This document shows, piece by piece, positions 37,578 through 45,778 of a stretch of DNA of 64,000 nt. The DNA is from Alloyangia mangrovi (GTDB lineage Bacteria; Pseudomonadota; Alphaproteobacteria; Rhodobacterales; Rhodobacteraceae). The notes beneath the pieces are model-generated. The model made no database searches and was not told the DNA's origin. It saw nothing but the letters and a program-made list of their open reading frames with translations. The position numbers and the translations under genes are program-made. Every line of letters begins with the position of its first letter. Position 1 is the first letter of the stretch. Location of the stretch: the NCBI RefSeq assembly GCF_002300555.2, contig NZ_NTHN02000027.1, forward strand, positions 1 to 64,000, written 5' to 3'.

Positions 37578-38446
37578 GTGGTCTCTTTCCGGGAGGCTTT
37601 GGGAGTGTCGAATTGCGCGATCTCATCGACCGCGGCCTGCAGCGAGATGCGGTTCAGTTGCGCGATGGGCAGCGCGGCGAAGGCCTCGATCCGGTGCTTG
37701 AGCGCGCCGTAGGCCTGTTGGAAGGCGAGCATCTTCTCGGCCTCGGTGCCGGTGACGCGCGCCGGGTCGGGCATGCCCCAGTGGCCCGAGATCGGCTGGC
37801 CGTCCCAGGCGGGGCAGTCCTCGTTGGCGGCCTGGTTGCAGACGGTGAAGACGAAATCGAGATCGGGCGCGCCCTCACCCGAGAATTCCGCGATGGTCTT
37901 GGCGCGCAGCGGCGCGATGTCGTGGCCCTTCTGGCGCAGCAGCTCGACCGCGATCGGGTTCAGTTCGGAGCTGGGCTTGGTCCCCGCCGAATAGACGGTG
38001 AACCTGTCTCCGGCGATCTCGCGCAGCAGCGTTTCGGCAAAGATCGACCGGGCGGAATTGCCGGTGCAGATGAACAGGACGTTGTACTTGCGGCCTTGAT
38101 CTTGGGGAGACATCGGCGCGGTTCCTTCTGGTGCGTTGAAAGGGCTCGGGGAGCAGATCTCCGGGCGCCCGCGACAGCAGTCGCGCAGCAGGTAGTCGAA
38201 GGTCTCTTGCACCTCTCTCATGTCGACTGCGTAAAGCAGCGAGGTTCCTGCCCGCTCCTGCGTCACAAGCCCGGCGCGCATCAGCGCGGCAAGATAGGTC
38301 GAGAGCGTGCTGGCTTTCACCTCCAGCACCTCGGCGATCTCACCGGCCGGAAGGCGGTCCGGATAGCGGCGCATGAGCAGCCGGAAGAGCGCCAGCCGCT
38401 GCGGGTGGCCGAGGGTCATGAGGCGGTCGGGAATCTCTTTTTCCAT
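37574..38446 (-). CDS. ArsR-type regulator fused to thioredoxin-type arsenate reductase ArsC
   Basis: A 290-residue two-domain protein. Residues 1-~95 are an ArsR winged helix ([48 protein letters not shown]) ending in a cysteine-rich tail [10 protein letters not shown] that could bind arsenite. Residues ~118-270 are a low-molecular-weight phosphatase-fold ArsC with P-loop CTGNSARS, the relay cysteines in [10 protein letters not shown] and the MPDPARV Asp loop. No long homopolymer lies at the junction, so the fusion looks real, although an AGAAGGAA before an internal ATG (MSPQDQG) could also give free ArsC. It senses and reduces arsenate and is coupled to GAPDH/ArsJ by an ATGA overlap. Confidence 0.88.
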   Translation of the reverse strand: MEKEIPDRLMTLGHPQRLALFRLLMRRYPDRLPAGEIAEVLEVKASTLSTYLAALMRAGLVTQERAGTSLLYAVDMREVQETFDYLLRDCCRGRPEICSPSPFNAPEGTAPMSPQDQGRKYNVLFICTGNSARSIFAETLLREIAGDRFTVYSAGTKPSSELNPIAVELLRQKGHDIAPLRAKTIAEFSGEGAPDLDFVFTVCNQAANEDCPAWDGQPISGHWGMPDPARVTGTEAEKMLAFQQAYGALKHRIEAFAALPIAQLNRISLQAAVDEIAQFDTPKASRKETT

Positions 38447-38460
38447 ATTTCATGAATATG
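38444..38460. promoter_or_regulatory. Putative ArsR operator overlapping the arsR-arsC start codon
   Basis: CATATTTCATGAATATG is a near-perfect palindrome with TTCATGAA at its centre, resembling ArsR-family boxes. Its left end contains the start codon of the leftward gene. No Shine-Dalgarno is seen upstream of that ATG, so a leaderless transcript with autoregulation is possible. Confidence 0.45.
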
Positions 38461-38566
38461 TGAATTATCGACCCTGAGGAAGTGACGGTTTCATGACAGC
38501 CCGCCACCCTTCTCGCAGCACTGCCGTTTCATTGCAGCGTGACGCAGGCGCCCCTTGTGTATTTTT

Positions 38567-38593
38567 CGATATATCTTATTTTACGATATATCT
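38567..38593. promoter_or_regulatory. Putative PadR/YqjI operator: two CGATATATCT boxes
   Basis: CGATATATCT occurs at 38567-38576 and 38584-38593, 17 bp apart; each contains the self-complementary GATATATC. They lie 26-52 bp before the PadR-type regulator and are the only strongly A/T-rich stretch there, consistent with autorepression over the promoter. Confidence 0.5.
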
Positions 38594-38618
38594 AGATTCT
38601 CCAGATGGAGGAAGGGCA

Positions 38619-39161
38619 ATGCGACACGGCAAGGACATGCGCCATGAGGGCCGGGGGCACCGCAGCGGCGGCCCGCGCGGCAAGCGCTTCTTCGAATATG
38701 GCGAGCTGCGGCTTCTGGTGCTGACGCTGATCGCCGAGCAGTCGCGCCACGGCTACGAGCTGATCAAGGCCATCGAGGAGCGCTTCGACGGTGCCTACAC
38801 CCCGAGCCCCGGCGTCATCTACCCGACCCTGTCCTGGCTCGACGACATGGGCTATGCACAGGTCGAGCCCGACGAGAGCGGCCGCAAGCGCGCCCGGCTG
38901 ACCGCCGAGGGCGCGGCCTTTCTCGAGGCCAACCGCGCCGCCGCGGACGATTTGCTGACCCGCAAGCCCCCGGCCTGGCACCGGGGCAATGCACCCAGGG
39001 AAATCGTTGCCGCCATGGACGAGATCAAGATTGCCCTGCGCCGCCGGATGACGGCGGAGGGCGCCGACGACACGCTCATCGCCACGCTTGCCGCGCAGCT
39101 ACGAGACACCGCCCGGGCCATCGCAGGCGATACGCCGGATGCGCCCTCAGACGACAGCTGA
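38619..39161 (+). CDS. PadR family metal-responsive regulator, YqjI-like
   Basis: A 180-residue protein starting behind GGAGGAAGGGCA; an upstream extension in frame is not needed. After a short His/Arg-rich leader (MRHGKDMRHEGRGHRSGG) comes the PadR winged helix: FFEYGELRLLVLTLIAEQSRHGYELIKAIEERFDGAYTPSPGVIYPTLSWLDDMGY, very close to E. coli YqjI. YqjI represses the adjacent yqjH ferric-siderophore reductase and responds to nickel/iron through its His-rich N terminus. Here the same pairing exists 22 bp apart, with a shorter His-rich tail, so a comparable metal-responsive autorepressor is likely. Confidence 0.82.
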   Translation: MRHGKDMRHEGRGHRSGGPRGKRFFEYGELRLLVLTLIAEQSRHGYELIKAIEERFDGAYTPSPGVIYPTLSWLDDMGYAQVEPDESGRKRARLTAEGAAFLEANRAAADDLLTRKPPAWHRGNAPREIVAAMDEIKIALRRRMTAEGADDTLIATLAAQLRDTARAIAGDTPDAPSDDS

Positions 39162-39183
39162 CAGCTGACAGCAAGGACATCAC

Positions 39184-39930
39184 ATGGAAAACGTCATCAC
39201 ACGGCACAAGCACGAGCTGAAGCGCCGCACCCTCACGGTGCGCGAGACCGAACGGCTCACGCCGCACATGATCCGCATCACCCTCGAGGACGAGTCACTG
39301 GCCGATTTCGCCAGCCTCGGCGCGGATGACCACGTGAAGCTCTTCCTCGACACCGGAGCCGAGGCGCCAGTGGCCCGCGAGTACACCCCGCGCGCCTTTG
39401 ATCCCGAGGCGCGCACGCTGGTGCTCGATTTCGCCATCCACCAGGCTGGCCCCGCTACCGCCTGGGCCGAGAGTGCGGCGCCCGGTGACACGCTCAACAT
39501 CGGCGGGCCGCGCGGCTCGGCGGTGATCGCGCCGGTGTTCGACTGGTACCTGCTGATCGGCGACGAGACCGCCCTGCCCGCCATCGGCCGCCGGGTCGAA
39601 GAGCTGCCCGAGGGGGTCACCGCGGTCACCCTCGCCGCCGTGCCTGGGCCGGAAGACGAGCAGCGCTTCGACAGCGCCGCCACGCAGGAGGCTCACTGGC
39701 TTCACCGCCCTGTGGCGCAGGCGCATGAGGCCGGAGCGCTGCTCGACGCGACACGCAGGCTGACCCTGCCCGAGGGGCCTGGCTTTGTCTGGATCGCCGC
39801 CGAGGCGCAGGTCGCCCGCGCCCTCAAGCTGCACTTCCTGAACGAGCGGCAGCATCCGCCGCATTGGCTCAAGGCCGCAGGCTACTGGGTCAAGGGAGAT
39901 GCTGGCACCAGCGACAAGGCGCTGGACTGA
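39184..39930 (+). CDS. Siderophore-interacting protein (YqjH/ViuB-type ferric-siderophore reductase)
   Basis: A 248-residue FAD-binding protein. The FAD signature is REYTPRAFD near residue 59, followed by LVLDFAIHQAGPATAWAESAAPGDTLNIGGPRGS (~79-112), then the SIP C-terminal domain WYLLIGDETALPAIGRRVEELP and GFVWIAAEAQVARALKLHF. It reduces ferric siderophores with NAD(P)H to release iron in the cytoplasm. It is cotranscribed with the YqjI-like regulator and ends in a strong terminator. Confidence 0.9.
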   Translation: MENVITRHKHELKRRTLTVRETERLTPHMIRITLEDESLADFASLGADDHVKLFLDTGAEAPVAREYTPRAFDPEARTLVLDFAIHQAGPATAWAESAAPGDTLNIGGPRGSAVIAPVFDWYLLIGDETALPAIGRRVEELPEGVTAVTLAAVPGPEDEQRFDSAATQEAHWLHRPVAQAHEAGALLDATRRLTLPEGPGFVWIAAEAQVARALKLHFLNERQHPPHWLKAAGYWVKGDAGTSDKALD

Positions 39931-39965
39931 CGCCGGGCCAGCCAAGAGCCGGCCGCGCGAAAATA

Positions 39966-39997
39966 AGAGGCCGGGCGCTGGCTGCGCCCGGCCTCTT
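39966..39997. terminator. Strong terminator after the siderophore reductase gene
   Basis: A 13 bp perfect stem AGAGGCCGGGCGC/GCGCCCGGCCTCT with a 5-base loop is followed by TGTTGTT. It lies between convergent genes and may work on both strands. Confidence 0.8.
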
Positions 39998-40021
39998 GTT
40001 GTTCAGAGATCGTGATCCGGC

Positions 40022-40198
40022 TCAGGGCTTGGCGTAGCGGGCCGCGAACCCCTGCAGGCTTACCCGCGCACGGGCGCCGCCCGACGGCGGTGTCCGGCTC
40101 TCTCCCTTGCGGGTGACGATGCCGGCGAACAGGATCAGCGCGATCACCGGGGACATGATGAGAAGGCCAATGGCCAAGCCAATCAGATAAAGTTCCAT
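40022..40198 (-). CDS. Small single-pass membrane protein (58 aa)
   Basis: ATG 40198 follows GGGAGGAACTATC, a convincing ribosome-binding site, so the longer frame to 40246 is set aside. MELYLIGLAIGLLIMSPVIALILFAGIVTRKG is one long hydrophobic helix, followed by a basic tail (RTPPSGGARARVSLQGFAARYAKP). It has a terminator on each side and looks like an independent unit. Family and function unknown. Confidence 0.6.
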   Translation of the reverse strand: MELYLIGLAIGLLIMSPVIALILFAGIVTRKGESRTPPSGGARARVSLQGFAARYAKP

Positions 40199-40338
40199 GA
40201 TAGTTCCTCCCTTGGAATCAACGCTATCACGGATCCGTGGCGACACAATGCCGCATTTTCATTTTCGACATCGCCTTCGCAGCAGCAGCATTTGACGCTG
40301 CGCCGCGGCATCCAGCGCCGTTCAATGCCGCAACGGAA

Positions 40339-40368
40339 AGCGCCGGCCCGTGGGAACGGGCCGGCGCT
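40339..40368 (-). terminator. Terminator of the TTT transporter operon
   Basis: AGCGCCGGCCCGT (40339-40351) pairs perfectly with ACGGGCCGGCGCT (40356-40368) across a 4-base loop. On the minus strand it is followed by TTTCC. It lies about 30 bp downstream of the large-permease stop. Confidence 0.75.
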
Positions 40369-40398
40369 GTGCTGGCAAGCAAGGGGTGGCGCGGCGGC

Positions 40399-41937
40399 TC
40401 AGTCGGCGATCGAGCCTTCTTCGTCTCCGCGCTCGTGCATCTTGGCACGCACCAACCGGCCGACGATCAGCGGCATGATGAAGCCGATGATGGCGATCGC
40501 CCAGAGCGTCAGCGACAGCGGGCTGTCGAAGAGGGTGAACCAGTTGCCGTTGTCGATGGTGATCGCGCGGCGCAGGTTGTTCTCCATGGTGTTGCCGAGC
40601 AGCGTGCCGAGGATGATCGGCACCAGCGGCACGTCGAACTTGCGCAGCAGCCAGCCCATGACGCCGAAGCCGATCATCACCAGCAGGTCGAAGCTCGAGC
40701 CCGAGATGCCGTAGATGCCGACGAAGCTGACCATGGCGACCACCGGCATCAGGATGCGCGGCGGCACCATCAGCACGCGGGTGAAGATGCCGACCATCGG
40801 GATGTTCAGCGCCAGCAGCATGAAGTTGGCGATGAAGAGCGCGGCGATCAGGCCCCAGACCACGTCGGGGTTGTTGGCAAAGAGCAGCGGGCCGGGGGTG
40901 ATGTTCAGCGACAGCAGCACCGCCAGCAGCACCGCCGTGGTGCCCGAACCCGGCACGCCGAGCGCCAGCATCGGCACGAGCGCCCCACCGGCGGCGGCGT
41001 TGTTGCCCGCCTCAGGAGCCGCGACGCCGCGCGGGTCGCCCTTGCCGAAGGTGCCCTCCTTGTCGACCAGGCGCTTTTCCATCGAGTAGGAAATGAACGA
41101 GCCCAGCGACGCGCCCGCGCCCGGCAGAACGCCGGCGATGAAGCCGAGGATCGAGGTGCGCAGCATGGTCGGGGTGCACTGCTTGATCATCGACATCGGC
41201 GGAGTGAGACGGCCGACCTTCAGCTCGCTGGCCGAGGCATCGGCATCGCCGTGACGGTGCTCGAGGAAGATGAACACTTCCGACAGCGCGAAGAGGCCGA
41301 CGATGGCGACGAGGAAGTCGAGACCGTCATAGAGGTGCACTTCGCCGAAGGTGAAGCGCGGCACGCCGGTCTGGGTGTCGACGCCGATCATCGCGAGGCC
41401 GAGGCCGAGCATGGCGGCAAAGGCCGATTTCGCCTGGTTGGTCGAGGAGACCCCGCCCAGCGTCGCGAAGGCCAGCGCGAAGAGCGCGAAATATTCCGCC
41501 GGTCCGAAGAGCAGCGCGATCTTCACCAACTGCGGAGCCAGCAGGATCAGGCCCCAGGTGGCGATGAAGGCCCCCACGAAGGAGGCGATGCCGGAAAGCG
41601 AGAGCGCCTCGCCGGCCATGCCCTTCTTGGCCATCGGGTGGCCGTCGAGCACAGTCATCATGGCGGGCTCGTCCCCGGGAATACCCAGAAGGATCGAGCT
41701 GATCCGCCCGCCGTACATGGCGCCGTAATAGACCGAGGTCAGCAAGATCAGCGAGGGCGTCGGGCCCAGACCCAGCGTGAAGGCCAGCGGGATCAGAATG
41801 GCGACACCGTTCGACGGGCCGAGGCCCGGCAGCGCGCCCATGATGGTGCCGAGGAAGCAGCCCAGCAGCGCGAGGCCGAGGTTCTGCAGGGTGAAGGCGA
41901 CGGCGAAGCCGTCTCCGAGATTGGCAAGAACGTCCAT
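40399..41937 (-). CDS. Tripartite tricarboxylate transporter permease (TctA family)
   Basis: A 512-residue membrane protein with about twelve helices. LLGCFLGTIMGALPGLGPSNGVAILIPLAFTL near residue 25 and the matching internal repeat GFIAGVLPGAGASLGSFISYSMEKR near 260 are the family motifs. SVYYGAMYGGRISSILLGIPGDEPAMMTVLDG is also highly conserved. It is the large pore of a TTT system; cargo is a carboxylate of unknown identity. It is 13 bp downstream of the TctB-like gene. Confidence 0.93.
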   Translation of the reverse strand: MDVLANLGDGFAVAFTLQNLGLALLGCFLGTIMGALPGLGPSNGVAILIPLAFTLGLGPTPSLILLTSVYYGAMYGGRISSILLGIPGDEPAMMTVLDGHPMAKKGMAGEALSLSGIASFVGAFIATWGLILLAPQLVKIALLFGPAEYFALFALAFATLGGVSSTNQAKSAFAAMLGLGLAMIGVDTQTGVPRFTFGEVHLYDGLDFLVAIVGLFALSEVFIFLEHRHGDADASASELKVGRLTPPMSMIKQCTPTMLRTSILGFIAGVLPGAGASLGSFISYSMEKRLVDKEGTFGKGDPRGVAAPEAGNNAAAGGALVPMLALGVPGSGTTAVLLAVLLSLNITPGPLLFANNPDVVWGLIAALFIANFMLLALNIPMVGIFTRVLMVPPRILMPVVAMVSFVGIYGISGSSFDLLVMIGFGVMGWLLRKFDVPLVPIILGTLLGNTMENNLRRAITIDNGNWFTLFDSPLSLTLWAIAIIGFIMPLIVGRLVRAKMHERGDEEGSIAD

Positions 41938-41950
41938 TGCGGCCTCCTCC

Positions 41951-42382
41951 TCAGAAACCCAGCGGGCCGCGGGCGAGCGACAGGCCCAGCAGCAGATGGA
42001 AGACCACGTAGATGCCGACCGAGGTCAGCACGCCGATCAGCAGCGACGAGAGCACCGGGCTGCCGAGGCGCCAGGTCAGGTAGGCCGCGGCCACGGCGGT
42101 GGCGATGACAAAGCCCGCGATGGGCAGGAATTCGGCGTAGAGGATCATCACGACGACCGCCGCGAGGATCTCGACGAGCCGCCCCAGAGAGGGCCACTCG
42201 GGATCGGCGTCGGGCTTGAGCGCGATGAAGATCGACGAAATGCCAAGGATGCCGGCGATGATCAGCGGGAAGGCCTTGGGACCCACCTCGTCAGAGAGGA
42301 AGCTCTCCTCGATCTGCAGCGCGGCCCAGGCGAAGAAGATGGCGAGCGCCAGGCCGACAAGGCCGAAGATGCGGTCACTCAT
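41951..42382 (-). CDS. Tripartite tricarboxylate transporter small permease (TctB family)
   Basis: A 143-residue protein with four hydrophobic helices. FLSDEVGPKAFPLIIAGILGISSIFIAL near residue 28 is the typical TctB motif. ATG 42382 is preferred to an upstream frame start inside the intergenic hairpin. It sits between the binding protein and the large permease. Confidence 0.88.
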   Translation of the reverse strand: MSDRIFGLVGLALAIFFAWAALQIEESFLSDEVGPKAFPLIIAGILGISSIFIALKPDADPEWPSLGRLVEILAAVVVMILYAEFLPIAGFVIATAVAAAYLTWRLGSPVLSSLLIGVLTSVGIYVVFHLLLGLSLARGPLGF

Positions 42383-42420
42383 GGTGTCCCCCGAAATTTG
42401 CGTGGAAAGGTAATTCTGCC

Positions 42421-42452
42421 CGGCGGGCCCCCGGAGTGACAGGGGCCCGCCG
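42421..42452 (-). terminator. Hairpin between tctC-like and tctB-like genes
   Basis: CGGCGGGCCCC (42421-42431) pairs perfectly with GGGGCCCGCCG (42442-42452) across a 10-base loop. It should stabilise or end part of the binding-protein mRNA and so lower permease expression. Confidence 0.6.
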
Positions 42453-42471
42453 TTCATTGCGTGGGATCAGG

Positions 42472-43461
42472 TCACTTGATGATGCCGATCTCGCGCGAGA
42501 TGCCCTGGATCTCGCTCACGCTGTTCTGGACGAACTGCTCGAAGTCGGCACCCTGCAGGTCGAGCGGAGCAAGACCGTTGTTGGCCATGATTTCCTTCCA
42601 CTCGTCCGACGCGTAGAGCTCGCCGATCTTCTTGACCCAGGCGTCATAGGCCGCATCGCTCATGCCGCCCGGTGCGTAGAAGCCGCGCCAGTTCGCGCCG
42701 ATGGCGTCGACGCCCTGCTCCTTTGCGGTCGGGAACTCGGCGAAATCGCCTTCGAGGCGCTCGGGTGCGAGCACAGCGATCACCTTGATGTCTCCCGAGT
42801 CGACGAAGCCCTTGGCTTCCGATGCGTCACCGGTGAAGGCTTGCACCGAGCCTGCGAGCAGCTGGGTCACCGCCTCGCCGCCGCCGTCGAAGGCGACGTA
42901 TTTGACCGAGCGCACGTCCTCGATGCCATAGGCGGAAGCGGCGATCAGCACCTTGAGGTGGTCCCAGCCGCCAACGGCCGAGCCGCCCGCGACAGAGACC
43001 GAGCGCGGGTCGTTCTTGATCATGTCGAGCAGCTGCGGCAGCGTCTCGATCTCGCTGTCCGCCGAGACCGCGATCACGCCGTAGTCGGCGCCGATCGATG
43101 CCAGCCAGCGCACCTGGTCGGTGGTGTTGCCCGGGTAGGCGCCCTGCGCCAGGCGGGTCGCGGTGGCCGAGCTGGCCGCGACGATCAGGTCATTGTCGTC
43201 CGCGCGCTTGTTGACCACTTCCGCAAAGGCCACGCCGCCGCCGCCACCGGCGAGGTTGACGACCTGCATGGTCTTGCCGATCAGCCCGAGATCCTGAAGC
43301 TCCTTGCCGACCTGACGGCAGGTGAAGTCCCAGCCGCCGCCCGGGTTGGCGGGCGCGATGCACTCGGGGTTCTCGGGGGTGAAGTCCTGAGCCTGTGCGG
43401 CAAGAGCCGAGACGCCGAGAACGGTCGCGGCAATCAGGCCGCGGGTTGCATTGATAAACAT
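42472..43461 (-). CDS. Tripartite tricarboxylate transporter substrate-binding protein (TctC/Bug family)
   Basis: A 329-residue periplasmic protein with signal peptide NATRGLIAATVLGVSALAAQA and ATG 43461 behind GAGGAGGATACC. CIAPANPGGGWDFTCRQVGKEL near residue 34 is the Bug-type carboxylate-binding start with the PxNPGGGWD motif; VNLAGGGGGVAFAEVV near 68 is the second conserved loop. It presents a carboxylate to the TctAB permease. It is divergent from the two-component system genes at 43668, as in tctCBA-tctDE loci. Confidence 0.9.
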   Translation of the reverse strand: MFINATRGLIAATVLGVSALAAQAQDFTPENPECIAPANPGGGWDFTCRQVGKELQDLGLIGKTMQVVNLAGGGGGVAFAEVVNKRADDNDLIVAASSATATRLAQGAYPGNTTDQVRWLASIGADYGVIAVSADSEIETLPQLLDMIKNDPRSVSVAGGSAVGGWDHLKVLIAASAYGIEDVRSVKYVAFDGGGEAVTQLLAGSVQAFTGDASEAKGFVDSGDIKVIAVLAPERLEGDFAEFPTAKEQGVDAIGANWRGFYAPGGMSDAAYDAWVKKIGELYASDEWKEIMANNGLAPLDLQGADFEQFVQNSVSEIQGISREIGIIK

Positions 43462-43667
43462 GGTATCCTCCTCATGGTCGGCCACCGAACCGATACGCGC
43501 CGGCGCCGTCGTCTCCCCGCGGAACCTGACTGCGCTTTGCAGCCTCCCCGGTTGCGGGTTAAGACGTGTCTCTAAGCCACGAAGCTGTCGCGAACCTGTC
43601 AGATGCCTGCGCGTGCATGTGTACGTTCCGTCAGCCGGTGAAGGGCCAAGGGAAAGGTACGAGTGTC

Positions 43668-44339
43668 ATGCGTGTACTGATGGTCGAGGATGCCAGCGAT
43701 CTTGCCGAGGGCGTCGCCGCGCGGCTGGCGCAGTCGGGCATCGTCTGCGATGTCGCGGACTGCCTCGAGGCGGCGCGCGACTTCCTCGCCGTGCAGGCCT
43801 ATGACGCCATCGTGCTGGACATCAACCTGCCCGACGGCTCCGGCCTGCGCTTCCTGCGCGAGCTGCGCGCTTCGGGCGCGCGCACGCCGGTGCTGATGCT
43901 GACCGCGCTGGTCTCGGTGGACGACCGGGTGAGCGCGCTCGACCTCGGCGCCGACGACTACCTCGGCAAACCCTTTGACCAGCGCGAGCTCGAGGCCCGG
44001 CTGCGGGCGCTGATCCGCCGCGAGGCCGACCAGAAGGGCGCCGAGATCGTGCTCGGCCCGCTCGCCTTCTCGCCCGCCGGGCAGAGCGCCACGCTGGAGG
44101 GAAATCGGCTCGAACTCACCGCCCGCGAGGCGGCGCTGCTTGGCGTGCTGCTGCGCCATCAGGGCCAGTACCTGAGCAAGGCGCGGCTCTACGACTCGCT
44201 CTACGGCTTCGGCGATGCTGACGTCGGGGTGAACGCCATCGAGCTCTACATCGCCCGGCTGCGCAAGAAGCTCGCGGGCAGCCCCGTCGGCATCGCCACC
44301 CAGCGCGGCATCGGCTACCGGATCGACCTCGATGGCTGA
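43668..44339 (+). CDS. OmpR family response regulator (TctD-like)
   Basis: A 223-residue regulator. The receiver domain has acidic pair VEDAS near residue 7, phosphorylation site Asp in AIVLDINLPDGSG near 50 and LGKPFD Lys near 101; the winged helix LTAREAALLGVLLRHQGQYLSKARLYDSLYG...IELYIARLRKKL...IATQRGIGYRI fills ~130-222. It overlaps the kinase gene and is divergent from the TTT transporter operon, so it probably activates that operon in response to the carboxylate. The start at ATG 43668 is set by domain length. Confidence 0.9.
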   Translation: MRVLMVEDASDLAEGVAARLAQSGIVCDVADCLEAARDFLAVQAYDAIVLDINLPDGSGLRFLRELRASGARTPVLMLTALVSVDDRVSALDLGADDYLGKPFDQRELEARLRALIRREADQKGAEIVLGPLAFSPAGQSATLEGNRLELTAREAALLGVLLRHQGQYLSKARLYDSLYGFGDADVGVNAIELYIARLRKKLAGSPVGIATQRGIGYRIDLDG

Positions 44340-45778
44340 GAGCGCCCCTCCGCCCGCCGGCCTTCCGCCCAGGGTGCCGCCAAGCCTTCCGCCCAGCCTC
44401 GCCTCGCGGGTCCTCAAGGCGGTGCTGCTGATCCTTCTGGCTGGCGGGCTGCTGGTGGCGGGCGCGACGCTCTACAACTGCCGGCTGGCGGCGCGGCAAT
44501 CCTACGACCGCATCCTGCTGGGCGCCGCGCAGGACATCGCCGGTTCGATCCGCATCCAGTCCGGGCGGCCCATCGTCGATCTGCCGGTCTCGGCCTTCGA
44601 GCTTTTGGCACAGGCCCCCGAGGACCGCATCCACTACGCGGTGCGCGGCCCCGGCAACACGCTGATCACCGGGCTCGACGAGACCGACATCGCGCCCCCC
44701 CGCCCGCCGCCTCGGCACCACTTCCGGCCCCGAGTTCTTCGACTCGCGGCTCAACGGCGAGCCCGCGCGTTTCGTCCGGGTGACCCGACGCTTTGCCGAA
44801 CGCGACTTCTCGGGCGGCATCTCGGTCACCATCGGCCAGACCCTGCGCGCACGGCAGGCGATGGCGCTTGGCCTCACCCGCGACACCGTCCTGCCGATGC
44901 TGCTGGCCGGGCTGGCGCTGCTGGTCATGTCCTGGGTGGTCACCCGCTCGGCGCTGCGCCCGCTCGAGGCGATGTCCGAGGATCTCGCCGCGCGCGATCC
45001 CTACGACCTCACGCCGGTGCCCACCGAGGGGCTGCCGCGCGAACTGACGGTGATGCTGGAGGCGATGAACCGCTTCATGGGCCGGCTCGACCGGCAAATG
45101 GAAGGCATGCGGCACCTGATCTCCGACGCTGCCCACCAGCTGCGCACCCCGGTGGCGGCAATCCGGGTGCAGGCCGAGGCGATGCAGGACCAGCCCGACG
45201 ACGCGCTGCGCGACCGCGCGCTGGCCCGGCTGCTGACCCGCACCCGCTCGCTCGGATCGCTGCTCGACCAGCTCCTGTCGCGCGCCCTTGTCAGCCACCG
45301 CAGCGAAAGCGCCCCGCGCGCGCCGCTCGACCTGCGCGAGGTGGCGCTGGAGGTCGTGGAGCGCGGCGATCACGAGTTGCTCGCGCCGGACGCCGAGCTA
45401 CGGCTCGAGATCGGCGAAGAGGCGGTGATGGTTCGCGCCGATGCCTTCTCGGTCGGCGAGGCCGCCAAGAACCTGCTAGTCAACGCGCTGAAGCACGGCA
45501 CCCCGCCGATCGCCATCGGCGCCGAGCGGCGCGGCACCGAGGCGGCGCTCTGGGTGACGGACGCGGGCCCCGGCCCCGCTCCCGAGATCGCCGCCCGCCT
45601 CGGCCAGCGCTTCGAGCGCAGCGCCGCCTCGCGCGAGGACAGCGCCGGGCTCGGGCTCGCCATCGTCGCCTCGGTGGCCGCCGCCTTCGGCGGGCGGGTC
45701 GCGCTGGAATACCCCGAGGGCGGCTTTCGCATCGCCCTGTTGCTGCCCGCCGCCCCGCAGGAGGACGCACCCGAATGA
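44332..45778 (+). pseudogene. Sensor histidine kinase (TctE-like), frameshifted in a C7 run
   Basis: ATG 44332 overlaps the regulator stop. The first frame gives a proline-rich leader, a transmembrane helix (VLKAVLLILLAGGLLVAGATLY) and a periplasmic region typical of TctE (AAQDIAGSIRIQSGRPIVDLP). At 44695-44701 a C7 run shifts the frame; with six C it continues ARRLGTTSGPEFFDSRLNGEPARFVRVTRRFAERDF, a second helix (TVLPMLLAGLALLVMSWVVTRSAL), the H box SDAAHQLRTPVAAIR, the N box AKNLLVNALKHG and G box DSAGLGLAIV. Repaired length is 481 residues. It would sense the TTT cargo and phosphorylate the regulator. An error in sequence is likelier than loss. Confidence 0.85.
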
